A stretch of 64,000 nt of DNA from NIOZ-UU13 sp035528395 (GCA_035528395.1 DATKYR010000109.1:1-64000); one strand, 5' to 3'; shown: positions 34,822 through 44,906, counted from the stretch's first letter. The notes: a model not told the origin generated them from the letters alone. A program made the numbers and translations.

Positions 34822-35487
34822 TTAATAATAAAAATCTGCGTCTTCTTTTACGGCTTGCGGCTGCAATAGCACACGTTTCGATTCCATCGGCCACGGGCCG
34901 CACAACAAAGGCACGACGCCTTCATCCGGGAAGCCATCGTCGTCGGCATCTTTGTCCGCAATGCTCCCTTCAAGTACGTCAACGGAATTATACAACTGCC
35001 ACTGTCCGTCCTTTACCAAAGTACCCTCGTCACTGAGGTGTGCCGTTCCCACCCACCACCAGAGCCACTGGAGCTCAGCGTGCAGATCTCCTTCCGGTAT
35101 GGCCTTGGCGGCATGGCATAGGATGGTGAAGTAGTACTCGTTGTCTCCGGTCTGGACCAGTTCTCCCAACGCATGTCCATGAACACGAACCCCCGTCAGG
35201 CCGATCCCGCTCCAATTCGCTTCCGGATTGGGACTCCACGCCTCGTAGGCATATCGTGTGCCAGCGCTATCCAGAGGAGTGACGGTCTCCGTCCAGATCC
35301 ACGGGTTATCCTCCGGCTCATTCTGCTGGCTGGCGACCCAGCAGCCTGCAATGGAATCTGCTTGGGCGTTATAGTCTTCCCAGGTTAGGAAACCATTCTC
35401 TGCTGCAATCAGTAAAGGAACTGCCAGAATTGAAAACAGCAGGCCGTATTTTCTTGCCACTGCTAAAAATGTACTTATGCGTTTCAT
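34822..35487 (-). CDS. Secreted protein of unknown function with calcium-binding tail
   Basis: 221 aa. Signal peptide to about residue 29 (LLFSILAVPLLIAAENG). The mature part has CWVASQQNEPEDNPWIWTET, WSGIGLTGVRVHGHALGE and WLWWWVGTAHLSDEG. DKDADDDGFPDEG near the C-terminus looks like a thrombospondin type 3-like calcium loop. It lies 39 bases upstream of the dockerin/LamG gene on the same strand, so the two likely form an operon. I do not recognise the family. Confidence 0.75.
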   Translation of the reverse strand: MKRISTFLAVARKYGLLFSILAVPLLIAAENGFLTWEDYNAQADSIAGCWVASQQNEPEDNPWIWTETVTPLDSAGTRYAYEAWSPNPEANWSGIGLTGVRVHGHALGELVQTGDNEYYFTILCHAAKAIPEGDLHAELQWLWWWVGTAHLSDEGTLVKDGQWQLYNSVDVLEGSIADKDADDDGFPDEGVVPLLCGPWPMESKRVLLQPQAVKEDADFYY

Positions 35488-35966
35488 AATGTCATCTCAC
35501 TTTCTCGTATTCAATTATACGTTTTAAGAGTGTTTCTTTTAACTTAGTTTTGCCACGTTGGCTTAATTGCAAGTTATGTTTTCATATCCTATCTCCTTTC
35601 CGCTCTGTTCATCGTGCCAAAGAGCCGCTCAATACAACGAGTTAAAAGTATCGCAGCATTCGTTAAACTCGTTTATCAATTCCCTGAAAGCCCTGCTGAT
35701 TCGATGGCTGAGCTTTGAACGATCCAGGCTTCCACCTTTAAATACAGCAAGAGATTCCGAATTTGCGCGCTTGATCGTTTTTTCGCGATTTTTTCTTCAA
35801 AATAGTGAGAGATGGCGATCCGGGCATAAAAATTGTTGCAGGGCGAGCCTTTATTATGTATAATATTTTGTTGGAAGCGAGCGAGAGAAGGTGCTATGAG
35901 TATTAATGTTCGCAACCGTTGGGGTATACTAAATGGGCATAAGCATGATTTCGCAGAGCACCAACT
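35488..35966. other. Intergenic region upstream of ECF sigma factor
   Basis: About 480 bases between divergent genes. Nothing beyond presumed promoters was recognised. Confidence 0.4.
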
Positions 35967-36740
35967 ATGAAAAATGATGACCAAACAGATATTGGCGGAG
36001 ATGGACAGACGTTTCTGACCACACATTGGTCTCTGATCGAAAGCATACGCACCGAAGCGGACAGCAGCCATGCCCTTATTGGTTCACTGCTGAAGGATTA
36101 CTGGAAGCCGGTATATTGCTATTTGCGTCGCCACGGGTACCAAAATGAAGAAGCCAAAGATCTTACTCAGGCCTTTTTTCACGAAATCGTACTCGGTAAT
36201 GAGCTGGTACAGCAGGCCGACCGGCGCAAAGGACGCTTTAGATCGTTCCTGCTGACAGCTTTACGCCGGTACCTTATCAACGTAAAACATAAAGAGACTG
36301 CTCGCAAATGTGTTCCCAAAGGCAAACTTATCGCTTTGGACGTGGTCGATCCGGACGCTTTAGCCGCAGTCTCCGAAGATCTTTCTCCGGATGATTGTTT
36401 CAATTGCGCCTGGGTGTCTTCATTGCTGGAGCGGGTTTTTGAAGAAGTTGAGAACACCTGCCACCAGGACGGCAAGACCGTTTATTGGAAACTATTCGAA
36501 GAGCGGGTCTTGCAGCCGATAATGGACCAGACCGATCCGCCCTCCGTGAAAGAAGTTTGCTCCAAATATGGTATTCCGGACGGACACAAACTTGCCAACA
36601 TGATAATCACGACAAAGAGGCGGATCCGATCAACTTTGGAAAAGCACATTCGAAAGTTAGTTACATCGCCCGAAGAGGTAAGTGACGAATTACAGGAAAT
36701 GGCGCGTTTTTTCCCGGAAATAGCGCAAAATTTCAAATAG
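35967..36740 (+). CDS. ECF-like RNA polymerase sigma factor, Planctomycete kinase-associated type
   Basis: 257 aa. Region 2 is FLTTHWSLIESIR, LLKDYWKPVYCYLRRHGYQN and EEAKDLTQAFFHEIVL, with the core-binding DLTQxFF motif. Region 4 is around SVKEVCSKYGIPDGHKLANM and the basic helix TTKRRIRSTLEKHIRKLV. The 60-residue spacer between regions (VVDPDALAAVSEDLSPDDCF and WVSSLLERVFEEVE) is longer than in classical ECF factors and is typical of Planctomycetota factors encoded beside protein kinases. It ends 140 bases before the giant kinase gene, which probably controls it or is controlled by it. Confidence 0.85.
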   Translation: MKNDDQTDIGGDGQTFLTTHWSLIESIRTEADSSHALIGSLLKDYWKPVYCYLRRHGYQNEEAKDLTQAFFHEIVLGNELVQQADRRKGRFRSFLLTALRRYLINVKHKETARKCVPKGKLIALDVVDPDALAAVSEDLSPDDCFNCAWVSSLLERVFEEVENTCHQDGKTVYWKLFEERVLQPIMDQTDPPSVKEVCSKYGIPDGHKLANMIITTKRRIRSTLEKHIRKLVTSPEEVSDELQEMARFFPEIAQNFK

Positions 36741-36882
36741 TTCCTGTATTTATTTAATGAATCAGCGGAATTGCTCGCTTAGTCCGAGCAGAACCCGGTT
36801 CCGGTCAATCTGAATCATAAGACAAAAACGAAGATAGATAACAGAAGTGTTTTCTTCGGGATGCTCATTTTTTCGTTAAATC

Positions 36883-39800
36883 ATGAAAAGAAAGCCGATA
36901 TCTCGCCTTAACAGGAAACAGTTGGGCCGCCTGTTCGCCACTATCACCGACAAGGACGACTCTGCTTTTGACGGATCCGACGACCAGGCCATCAGACAAA
37001 TAGAATCGAAAGAGCAAAGTGGCAGGTCAGATGGGACACCTGGATCAGATAACCTGCCCTGCTCCGGAACACCCCTCCTGGAACAACCAGGGACCTGGAT
37101 CGGTCGCTACAAGCTTCTCAATATCCTGGGTGAAGGGGGCATGGGAGTCGTATACCTGGCCGAGCAAGAACAGCCCATGAAGCGCCAAGTAGCCCTCAAG
37201 GTCGTCAAGCCCGGCATGGACAGTAAACGGGTGATCGCCCGCTTCGAGAGCGAGCGGCAGGCCCTGGCACTTCTAAATCATCCAAGTATTGCACATGTCT
37301 ATGATGCGGGAACGACCGAAGGAGGCAGGCCGTATTTTGTGATGGAGCTCGTTACGGGAGTATCCATTACCGATTACTGCGACCAGCATAAGCTGACGAT
37401 CGAAGAAAGGCTTGAACTGTTCTTACTGGCTTGTGACTCTGTGCAACATGCACATCAGAAGGGAATCATTCATCGTGATATCAAGCCATCCAATATTCTG
37501 ATTTCGCCGGGGGATGACAATGCGGTACCCAAGATCATCGATTTCGGCATTGCCAAGGCATTGACAGACCCACTGACCGAACGAACTCTTTGTACCGAGC
37601 AGGGAGAGCTCGTGGGGACGCCGGAGTATATGAGTCCTGAACAAGCGAAGATGACCTCCGAGGCTGTGGATACGCGCACGGATATCTACTCACTTGGTGT
37701 TGTCTTATACAAGTTACTGACTGGTGTGCTTCCGTTTGATGCCAAGACACTGAGGGAAGGCGGTATTGAGCATATACGCCGTGTGATCCGTGAGGAAGAG
37801 CCCAAGACCCCGAGCACCCGGCTGCGCACTGTCACCGGAGAAGAGTCAACGAAGTTGGCGCAGCTCCGCCGGATAGATGTTCGGACGCTCAGGCAAAAGC
37901 TGCATGGTGACCTGGACTGGATCACGCTTAAAGCGATGGAAAAGGATCCGAACCGGCGTTATCCTACCGCCCACGCCCTGGCGGAAGACATTCGGCGACA
38001 TCTCAATCATGAGCCCGTTACGGCAGGCTCACCCACAATAATATACCGTCTAAGGAAATTCGTCCGCCGGAACCGAACGCAGGTTATTGCCGGGGCGTGC
38101 GTTGTGGTTGTCGTTTTGATGGGTCTGTTGAGCGTCAAGCTGTACAAACAGAATATGGCCGGCAAAAGGAAGCTTGCCGAGGAAAAACGTAATCTTGCGT
38201 TTCAGAAGGCCGAGACAATTTTATCTTCTGCCGAGGCGTACTATGGCGAAGGACAGTACGAACAGGCTCTTGAGCAAACCGCATTGCTGCTTGAGCTTGT
38301 GCCTGATCAGCTCAACGGTCGATTGCTTGCGGCTCGTATTCTGACCGATATGGGCAGAAAGGAAGAGGCATTTCAAATACTCGAACGACTTGAAGCCGAG
38401 CATCCTGAAGAAGGGGCCGTGTACGAGCTTCTGGCAATGTTGTACGTCGAGCTTGGTAATGAGGCAATTGCCACGAGGTATCGTACGTTGGCAGAGAAAT
38501 ACCCACCCAAGACTGCCGAAGCATTCATAGTGCGGGCTCGGATGGCCGAGACACTTGATGACATGGTCGGAATGTTATCGGAGGCCCTGAATCTGGACCG
38601 CCAGCACTATGCATCGCGAAAGGCGCGTGCTTTGACTTATTTTGCGCTTGGTGACTACGAGAATATGGAGAGGGACGCCGACAAGATGACTTTTGTGCAA
38701 CCGGAGAATCCTTCGGGCTACGCTCTGCGGGCCGTCGCGCTTCGCCAGATGGGGCGTTACAGTGAAGCGATTGAGAATCACAATCGCGCCATCGAACTGG
38801 CGGGCGACACTTATCCCGATATAACAGAACTTTACGATCAGCGGCGCAAGACCTATTTTCGTATGGGCAATTATGAACAGGCGCTGGCCGATGCGAAAGA
38901 GTGTGTCGAAAGGCGGCCGGATGCAGGCAACTATAAATGTGGACTTCTTGTTGCCCTGATTGCATTGGGCAGGTATAGTGAGGCTGACGCAGAAAGTGCT
39001 ACACCACCCGGGGTACTCATGTATAACTTTGTCCCACGGTTGGCAAAGTATGTAGCCGATTGTCTCGAATCCCGCCGAGAAATCCCACTACCGGACCGCA
39101 CTGAGAGCGGCCCCACGGTCAGGCTCATGCGATGGATCCACCGTGACTATGAACAGCTCTACTCAAAGGCTCGCAGACTGGTTCCGAATGGTGCAGCAGC
39201 GGATTACTCGCCGGATGGGCAGAAATTGATCTATGCCCGATTTAATCCTGAAAAGATATGGCAACACGAAACTCCCCTAAGCCATCCTTTAAAGCCCGGA
39301 TCAAAGGGAATAGACATTATCAAGGATTTGGAACAGGGCACGATTCGGTCGCTGGTGAGCTTTGGCCATTTTCCCAGGTGGTCGCCGGACGGCAAGTACA
39401 TTGCCTTTGTCAAGTCACCTTTTTCGTTCCGGTCGGCTTTCGAGCATATATACATCGTACCGGCAGCCGGTGGTAAGCCCTGGAACCTCGGCAAAGGAGT
39501 GCTTCTGGGCTGGTCGAGGGATTCAAAGCATGTGTATTACCATCGTTACCTTGAGGACTGGTTTATTTACAAGAAGGCTTTCGACGACCCCCAGGCCGAG
39601 CCTGAACGGATCATCTACAGCCCCTCCTATTTTCCCGCTATATCACCGGACGAAAAATACATCGCTTATGAGCACAGAGGCGAAGTTCTGATCACGGATG
39701 TGGAGACTCGAGAAACGGTCGCGACCTGGAGGCTGCCGATTCTTCCGGTTTACTACGAGGCAGCATGGAGGCGGCCGATGCCGACCGACTATGAACCGAT

Positions 39801-41832
39801 CCCTATTGAATGGTCGCCGACAGGACGCGAGCTTAGCATTGGTTCGGAACTCACGGCTTTTGGCTTTTGGATTTACAATTTAGATACCGGGACGGCTTCT
39901 CGGGTTTTCCCAGGAGCGGTCATATGGGGGCGATGGTCGAGGGAAGGGACAAAAATGTTGTTGGTCCTTGGAAGTCCCATGTGGGAAATCTGGGAGACGG
40001 ATATCAACCCAAACCGGCCGACAGTTGAATCATTGGGGCCCGGCATGGCAAAACAAGAGCACTGTCGTGACATGATCGCCGAGATGGAGGACTGGCTCGT
40101 GGATTGGCCGAAAGGAACGCGTGCTACGCTGTCAGGGCGTATAGCGGCCTTCTGCCACGCCGGTCTCGGGCATGAGGACGAGGCTGTAAAAGGCCTCGAT
40201 AAATGGCTCAGGAGCCTATCCACATGGCCGGAAACGCAGCCACCAACGTACTGGCAGATGGCCAATTGTGTACTCGACTGTTACGACCCAGGAACTGATG
40301 ATGGGAACGCAGCACTTAGCCTGGCCGCCAAGGTGGCTGAACTTGCGCAGGATTCATGGGCGGGCGAGGTCTTGGCAGGCATGGCACACTATCGGGCCGG
40401 GGCTTACGAAGATGCCATGGCCCACCTGGAACACGCCGAGCAGTTGCGGGGACAAAGCGGTGCCGACCTGTACCCCGACCAGGTGGCATATACTGCGATG
40501 ACGTTAAACCGCTTAGGTCGCAGGCAGGAAGCTGAAGATGCTCTCGAAAGACTTCGCGCCATGTTCCTGCACAACACCAGTCACGATGACTTCCAGCCTT
40601 TGGTAAAAGCCGAGAAGGTTTTTACGGAGGAGAACCGGCTGCTCCCGACTGTGTGGGACCATATTGAGCTTGGGTATCTGGATAAGGCCTTGGAACTCCT
40701 GATCGCAGCAAGAGAATCGGTGAAGCCATCTGACTCTGAAGTCGATGCAGACACGATGAGTGCGCAGAGACAACTGGCCCTGCGGTTTGCCGCGCGGGGG
40801 CAAGGGTATGAGCAGCGGAGCGAATACGGCAGAGCCGCCAACGAGTTTGAATCGGCGGCCGCGGCCACTCCGTGGCACGCCGAGATGTTGAATCTGCTGG
40901 CCCTGTTCCAGGCAACATGTTCTGAGGCGAAGTTTCGTGATGGGGCCAAGGCGGTCGAGAACGCCACGAAGGCGTGCGGGTTGAGTAATTGGGACAATTA
41001 CAACTACATCGATACGCTGGCGGCGGCTTGTGCCCAGGCGGGCCAGTTCGAGCAAGCAGTGAAATGGCAGAGCCAGGCCATAACAAAGCTACCCGCAGAT
41101 GTACGGCCCGGCTCGCGAGCGCAATATGAAGCGAAGCTGCAACTATACCAGCAAGGCCAAGCGTATCACGGACAATATTTGCTTACCGGCAAACTCATAG
41201 CATGGTACAGCTTTGACGACATTAGCGGGAATACGGTACCCGATTCGTCCGGAAATAAAATAGACGCTACGCTCTTCGGCGATGCACGGATTGTTGACGA
41301 CCCGGTAAGAGGGAAGGTGCTTGAACTGGACGGAGATGGTGACTGGGTGGATTGCGGGAATGATTCACTTTTCGGAATTACCGAAGAGATTACCATCTCG
41401 AGCTGGATCAAGGTAAACGGACCTGCTGGGCTTTGGCGCACGATTATCTCCAAGGGAAACGGCTGGAAGCTGCAAAGCTGGCCAAACACCCTGAAGTTCG
41501 TATGCGGCGTGAACGTACCCGGTGACATCGGGGTGGACAGCGGAATCCGTGGCAAGAAGAACATCAATGATGGCCGTTGGCATCATGTCACGGGAGTGTA
41601 CGATGGCCGGACGGCGACGTTGTACATTGACGGACAGCGCGACGTGTCGGCCGCAGTAGCGGGGTCAATCACTGCAAACAGCTACAACGTATGGATCGGT
41701 TCCGACTCGCACCGCAATGAACGCGCCTGGAAAGGCCGCATCGACGACGTCCGAATCTACAGCTACGCTCTGACAGCCGCGGAGGTCAAAGGTCTTTACG
41801 AAGGCAGCGAGCCGCCAAGAGATAAGCATTGA
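36883..41832 (+). CDS. Giant transmembrane Ser/Thr protein kinase with TPR, PD40 and LamG domains
   Basis: 1649 aa. The cytoplasmic kinase domain covers about residues 75-370: YKLLNILGEGGMGVVYLAE, VALKVVKPG (Lys106), HRDIKPSN (Asp199), DFG at 220-222, GTPEYMSPEQA, so it is catalytically complete. A single helix at about 397-414 (VIAGACVVVVVLMGLLSVKL) crosses the membrane. TPR repeats follow (about 430-730), then a PD40/WD40-like propeller (YSPDGQKLIYARF, RWSPDGKYIAFVKS, AISPDEKYIAYEHR), more TPRs, and a C-terminal LamG domain (about 1435-1640: LIAWYSFDDISGNT, LELDGDGDWVDCG, RIDDVRIYSYALTA). No ribosome site is obvious at the ATG. The paired sigma factor suggests signal-dependent transcription. 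Confidence 0.93.
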   Translation: MKRKPISRLNRKQLGRLFATITDKDDSAFDGSDDQAIRQIESKEQSGRSDGTPGSDNLPCSGTPLLEQPGTWIGRYKLLNILGEGGMGVVYLAEQEQPMKRQVALKVVKPGMDSKRVIARFESERQALALLNHPSIAHVYDAGTTEGGRPYFVMELVTGVSITDYCDQHKLTIEERLELFLLACDSVQHAHQKGIIHRDIKPSNILISPGDDNAVPKIIDFGIAKALTDPLTERTLCTEQGELVGTPEYMSPEQAKMTSEAVDTRTDIYSLGVVLYKLLTGVLPFDAKTLREGGIEHIRRVIREEEPKTPSTRLRTVTGEESTKLAQLRRIDVRTLRQKLHGDLDWITLKAMEKDPNRRYPTAHALAEDIRRHLNHEPVTAGSPTIIYRLRKFVRRNRTQVIAGACVVVVVLMGLLSVKLYKQNMAGKRKLAEEKRNLAFQKAETILSSAEAYYGEGQYEQALEQTALLLELVPDQLNGRLLAARILTDMGRKEEAFQILERLEAEHPEEGAVYELLAMLYVELGNEAIATRYRTLAEKYPPKTAEAFIVRARMAETLDDMVGMLSEALNLDRQHYASRKARALTYFALGDYENMERDADKMTFVQPENPSGYALRAVALRQMGRYSEAIENHNRAIELAGDTYPDITELYDQRRKTYFRMGNYEQALADAKECVERRPDAGNYKCGLLVALIALGRYSEADAESATPPGVLMYNFVPRLAKYVADCLESRREIPLPDRTESGPTVRLMRWIHRDYEQLYSKARRLVPNGAAADYSPDGQKLIYARFNPEKIWQHETPLSHPLKPGSKGIDIIKDLEQGTIRSLVSFGHFPRWSPDGKYIAFVKSPFSFRSAFEHIYIVPAAGGKPWNLGKGVLLGWSRDSKHVYYHRYLEDWFIYKKAFDDPQAEPERIIYSPSYFPAISPDEKYIAYEHRGEVLITDVETRETVATWRLPILPVYYEAAWRRPMPTDYEPIPIEWSPTGRELSIGSELTAFGFWIYNLDTGTASRVFPGAVIWGRWSREGTKMLLVLGSPMWEIWETDINPNRPTVESLGPGMAKQEHCRDMIAEMEDWLVDWPKGTRATLSGRIAAFCHAGLGHEDEAVKGLDKWLRSLSTWPETQPPTYWQMANCVLDCYDPGTDDGNAALSLAAKVAELAQDSWAGEVLAGMAHYRAGAYEDAMAHLEHAEQLRGQSGADLYPDQVAYTAMTLNRLGRRQEAEDALERLRAMFLHNTSHDDFQPLVKAEKVFTEENRLLPTVWDHIELGYLDKALELLIAARESVKPSDSEVDADTMSAQRQLALRFAARGQGYEQRSEYGRAANEFESAAAATPWHAEMLNLLALFQATCSEAKFRDGAKAVENATKACGLSNWDNYNYIDTLAAACAQAGQFEQAVKWQSQAITKLPADVRPGSRAQYEAKLQLYQQGQAYHGQYLLTGKLIAWYSFDDISGNTVPDSSGNKIDATLFGDARIVDDPVRGKVLELDGDGDWVDCGNDSLFGITEEITISSWIKVNGPAGLWRTIISKGNGWKLQSWPNTLKFVCGVNVPGDIGVDSGIRGKKNINDGRWHHVTGVYDGRTATLYIDGQRDVSAAVAGSITANSYNVWIGSDSHRNERAWKGRIDDVRIYSYALTAAEVKGLYEGSEPPRDKH

Positions 41833-41892
41833 CCGGGCCAAAGCAAGCCTAATGATCCGCTACACCATCAGACCAGCTTCCCAGAATGCATC

Positions 41893-42047
41893 GGTAAGTT
41901 AGTTTGCTCAGAAAACTTTTCCCGAATAACGCCACCGTCAAAGTAGCTGACAGGTTAGGACGGTCAACCGATACAGTGAAAAAGAAAGCATCCAGGATAG
42001 GGCTTAAGAAATCGAAGAAGTACCTCAAGTCGCCTGGTCGAGCGTAG
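41893..42047 (+). pseudogene. Relic of a small helix-turn-helix DNA-binding protein
   Basis: One plus-strand frame reads VSLLRKLFPNNATVKVADRL, then GRSTDTVKKKASRIGLKKSK, KYLKSPGRA and a stop at 42047. The pattern LFPNxxTxxVADxLGRSxxxVxxKAxxxGLKKSxxYL is a familiar HTH module of phage- and plasmid-type proteins. A TAA just upstream and the lack of a start codon make it a fragment. Confidence 0.6.
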
Positions 42048-42082
42048 CTGCCAATACAAGACCACCGGTGACAAAATCCAGA

Positions 42083-42590
42083 GTGTGCCAAGGTAAGCTG
42101 TTGTGAGTCAGCTGGACAATCCAGCCTGGTCAAAGGTTAGCCACCGGGCCAGAACGGAACTTAATGTATATCGAGGTAACGAGATATGCAAGGCTTAAGG
42201 AAAGGTGAATGGTCAGCCATAACGCAAGTGAAGGTGTTCAGCCCCGAAATATGTCTTATTGCATTGGGCCAAGGGTTTCTCCATTTGGAAGCCAGTAGCG
42301 CTACACATGATAATGGCGGGTGTGTCAGCGACGTGCCGGGGTCGGAGTCCATGGCGGGTCATTCGACGATTCACAGCGGAACTTGGGAGAACCATATCGT
42401 TCCCAAAGGAAGCTTCCAGCAAGCTGAAGAGGCAAGGTGGGGGTATGGCGGCATGGCAGTCGGACCGTTCCATATCAGAGGCGTAGTCGGGGTAATACCC
42501 GGCGAGTCCCAACGAGCCGGGACACTCGAAGGGGTTAGCAGTAAGATGCAGAGGGATGAGGATGCAGGAGCCATACACGGAGATGGATAA
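42083..42590 (+). mobile_element. Group II intron 5' part (domains I to about IV), reverse-transcriptase gene missing
   Basis: GTGTGCC at 42083 fits the 5' end consensus GUGYG. The next 500 bases follow the order of a bacterial group II intron RNA: GCCAGAACGGAAC-like block, GAGGTAACGAGATATGCAAG, AAGGAAAGGTGAATGG, AACGCAAGTGAAGGTGTTCA, then GACGTGCCGGGGTCGGAGTC, ATGGCGGGTCATTCGACGAT and GCGGAACTTGGGAGAACC. I recognise these as domain I-III text of introns found in Planctomycetes and Deltaproteobacteria. No intron-encoded protein and no domain V/VI hairpin follow, so it is a dead fragment. Confidence 0.7.
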
Positions 42591-42595
42591 ACTAA

Positions 42596-42686
42596 CGCAG
42601 ACAAAATTAGCCCTCATATCGAGGGATTATCCTTGACGGGAGATGGCTAATTTGGTATAGGTAATATAGTGAAGCTTGTGTCTGCG
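42596..42686. repeat. Nested inverted repeat downstream of the intron fragment
   Basis: The outer arms are CGCAGACA (42596-42603) and TGTCTGCG (42679-42686). Immediately inside the left arm lies AAATTAGCC (42604-42612), which pairs with GGCTAATTT (42645-42653). The whole is about 90 bases and could be a MITE-like element or a displaced intron domain. Confidence 0.55.
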
Positions 42687-42866
42687 CAGTTGGGCATCTG
42701 TGACTTTTGGTCTTCCAGTGTGCATAACTCCTGTAGTTTTTCATAGAGGAGGAATTATTGTGTATTATGCGAAGCACAGAGTTGTAATGGAGATTTTGTG
42801 CTTTGCCGTAAAGATATTTTAATATTTCAATTGAAACCTATATTTATTTTTTGAAGGAGGATTATT

Positions 42867-44906
42867 ATGTGTAAAAGACTAATCTATTTGACTTGCTTTG
42901 TTTTGGTGCTGGTTGCTTTCCCATTAGTAACTCATGCACAAGTGGAAAACTTAGCGCTAAATCCAAGTTTTGAAGAGGACGAGGTTATCTTAGATGACCC
43001 GGACTGGGAACAATGGTGTACTTGGAACCCAGATGAGGGTGCTGGTAGTAGCGTCACGGTAGTCGATACTGAGTTTATTGACGGCACCAGAAGCCTTAGG
43101 GTTGATCCCAAAGGACCTGAGAACTGGCATTTCATTGTGGTGTATATATCCTTCCCGGCCGATCTTAATAAAAACTATACCGCCAGTTTCTGGGCCAAAG
43201 CGGAAGAACCACGTCCCCTGACCGTACAGATGAAAGCAGCGGACAACTCTGTTGATGCCTGGGGAGCAACAGACTTTGAATTGACGACTGAATGGGCTGA
43301 GTATCATTATACCTCAGAAGTCTTGCACACCGATGTAAAGCTTGAGTTCTTGGATGCCGGCTCTGAAGTTCCACACTGGTTGGATTTTCTTTATATCTAT
43401 GAAGGAGAGTATGTTGCCGGAATTGAACCGGGAGCATCGCCCAAAGTAAAGGCTACTTCTCCGAATCCGGCTGATGGTACTATACATCCCGATACATGGG
43501 TGAATCTTTCCTGGAAACCGGGAGTTCATGCAGTCTCACATGATGTGTACTTCGGTGATAATTTAAACGATGTGAACAATGTCGCCGAAGGTACGTTCGT
43601 GGGTAATCAGAACGCGACATTTGTTGTTGTTGGTTTTCCCGGATTCGCTTTTCCGGACGGTCTTGTTCCGGGCACGACCTACTATTGGCGTATTGACGAG
43701 GTAAATGACGCTGATCCGAATAGCCCCTGGAAAGGTGACGTCTGGAGCTTTAGTATTCCTCCCAAAACTGCATACTTTCCCAACCCGGCTGATGGTGCCG
43801 AGTCTGTGAATCCCAATGTTGAGCTTAGCTGGACGGAAGGTTTTGGTTCGAAACTACACACTATATATTTCGGCGATAATTTTGACGATGTGAACAATGC
43901 CACCGGAGGTCTTCCTCAAGGAACATTGGCCTATACTCCCGGCCCACTTAAATTGGCTCAGACTTACTACTGGCGGGTCGATGAGTTTGATGCCATCGAC
44001 ACGTATAAAGGCGACGTCTGGAGCTTTAGTACTCAAGGAGCCGTTGGGAGCCTGGACCCGTCTAATGGCGCTGTGGATGTAAAGCGGACACAGATTATTA
44101 CCTGGTCGCCCAATGTCTATGCTGCTTCGCATGAGGTTTATTTCGGCACTGATAAAGATACAGTGAAAAATGCCGATACCGGCTCACCGGAGTATAAAGG
44201 CACCAGGGACCTTGGTACTGAGACCTATGACCCAGGAAAACTCGAACTGGGTGTCACCTACTATTGGCGTATTGATGAGGTCAATAGTGCCAATCCGGAT
44301 AGTCCGTGGCCGGGCATCCTCTGGAGCTTTACGACAGCCAACTTCCTTGTCGTGGACGATTTCGAGGACTACGATTCCGGGGACAACCAGATATGGTACA
44401 CCTGGAAAGACGGGCTTGGCTATGGTACGCCGGGTACTGATCCCTACTCTCCCGGCAACGGGACCGGCTCGGCCGTTGGCGACGAAAGCACTGCTTCTTT
44501 TACCGAGGAGACTATCGTTCACGGAGGCAACCAATCGATGCCATTCTGGTACGACAACAGCATCCTCAAGTATTCAGAGGTGGATAATACGCTGACCTAT
44601 CCGCGTGACTGGACCGAGGATGGTGTGACCACATTAACGATTTGGTTCAGGGGCGATTCGGCTAACGCTGCTGAGACGTTGTATGTTGCCCTCAATGGCA
44701 GCGCGGTGGTCAATCACGATAATCCCGATGCAGCACAGACAGCTTCCTGGACCCAATGGAATATCGACTTGCAGGCTTTTGCTGACCAGGGTGTGAACCT
44801 TGCCAATGTCAATTTGATTACTCTTGGCCTTGGCAATAGGAATAATCCGGCAGCCGGCGGTGCAGGTACGATGTACTTTGACGATATTCGTCTGTATGCG
44901 CCTTAA
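42867..44906 (+). CDS. Secreted modular protein: CBM4/9-like domain, three Fn3-like repeats, C-terminal jelly-roll
   Basis: 679 aa. GAAGGAGG precedes the ATG. Signal peptide MCKRLIYLTCFVLVLVAFPL...THA. Residues about 27-185 form a CBM4/9-like module (VENLALNPSFEE, NWHFIVVYISFPADLNKNYT). Three Fn3-like repeats of about 95 residues follow. Each has NPADGxxxxxxxxxLSWxxG, HxVYFGDNxxDVNNA and TYYWRxDExxxxxxxKGDVW, starting near 200, 300 and 390. The last 190 residues (DDFEDYDSGDNQIWYTWKDG ... GTMYFDDIRLYAP) are a jelly-roll seen at the end of many Phycisphaerae surface proteins. No catalytic site is evident. Confidence 0.88.
   Translation: MCKRLIYLTCFVLVLVAFPLVTHAQVENLALNPSFEEDEVILDDPDWEQWCTWNPDEGAGSSVTVVDTEFIDGTRSLRVDPKGPENWHFIVVYISFPADLNKNYTASFWAKAEEPRPLTVQMKAADNSVDAWGATDFELTTEWAEYHYTSEVLHTDVKLEFLDAGSEVPHWLDFLYIYEGEYVAGIEPGASPKVKATSPNPADGTIHPDTWVNLSWKPGVHAVSHDVYFGDNLNDVNNVAEGTFVGNQNATFVVVGFPGFAFPDGLVPGTTYYWRIDEVNDADPNSPWKGDVWSFSIPPKTAYFPNPADGAESVNPNVELSWTEGFGSKLHTIYFGDNFDDVNNATGGLPQGTLAYTPGPLKLAQTYYWRVDEFDAIDTYKGDVWSFSTQGAVGSLDPSNGAVDVKRTQIITWSPNVYAASHEVYFGTDKDTVKNADTGSPEYKGTRDLGTETYDPGKLELGVTYYWRIDEVNSANPDSPWPGILWSFTTANFLVVDDFEDYDSGDNQIWYTWKDGLGYGTPGTDPYSPGNGTGSAVGDESTASFTEETIVHGGNQSMPFWYDNSILKYSEVDNTLTYPRDWTEDGVTTLTIWFRGDSANAAETLYVALNGSAVVNHDNPDAAQTASWTQWNIDLQAFADQGVNLANVNLITLGLGNRNNPAAGGAGTMYFDDIRLYAP

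Noticed and set aside
41849..42133. 94-codon minus-strand frame over the HTH relic
   Set aside because: The plus-strand frame gives a recognisable HTH module; the minus frame gives none.
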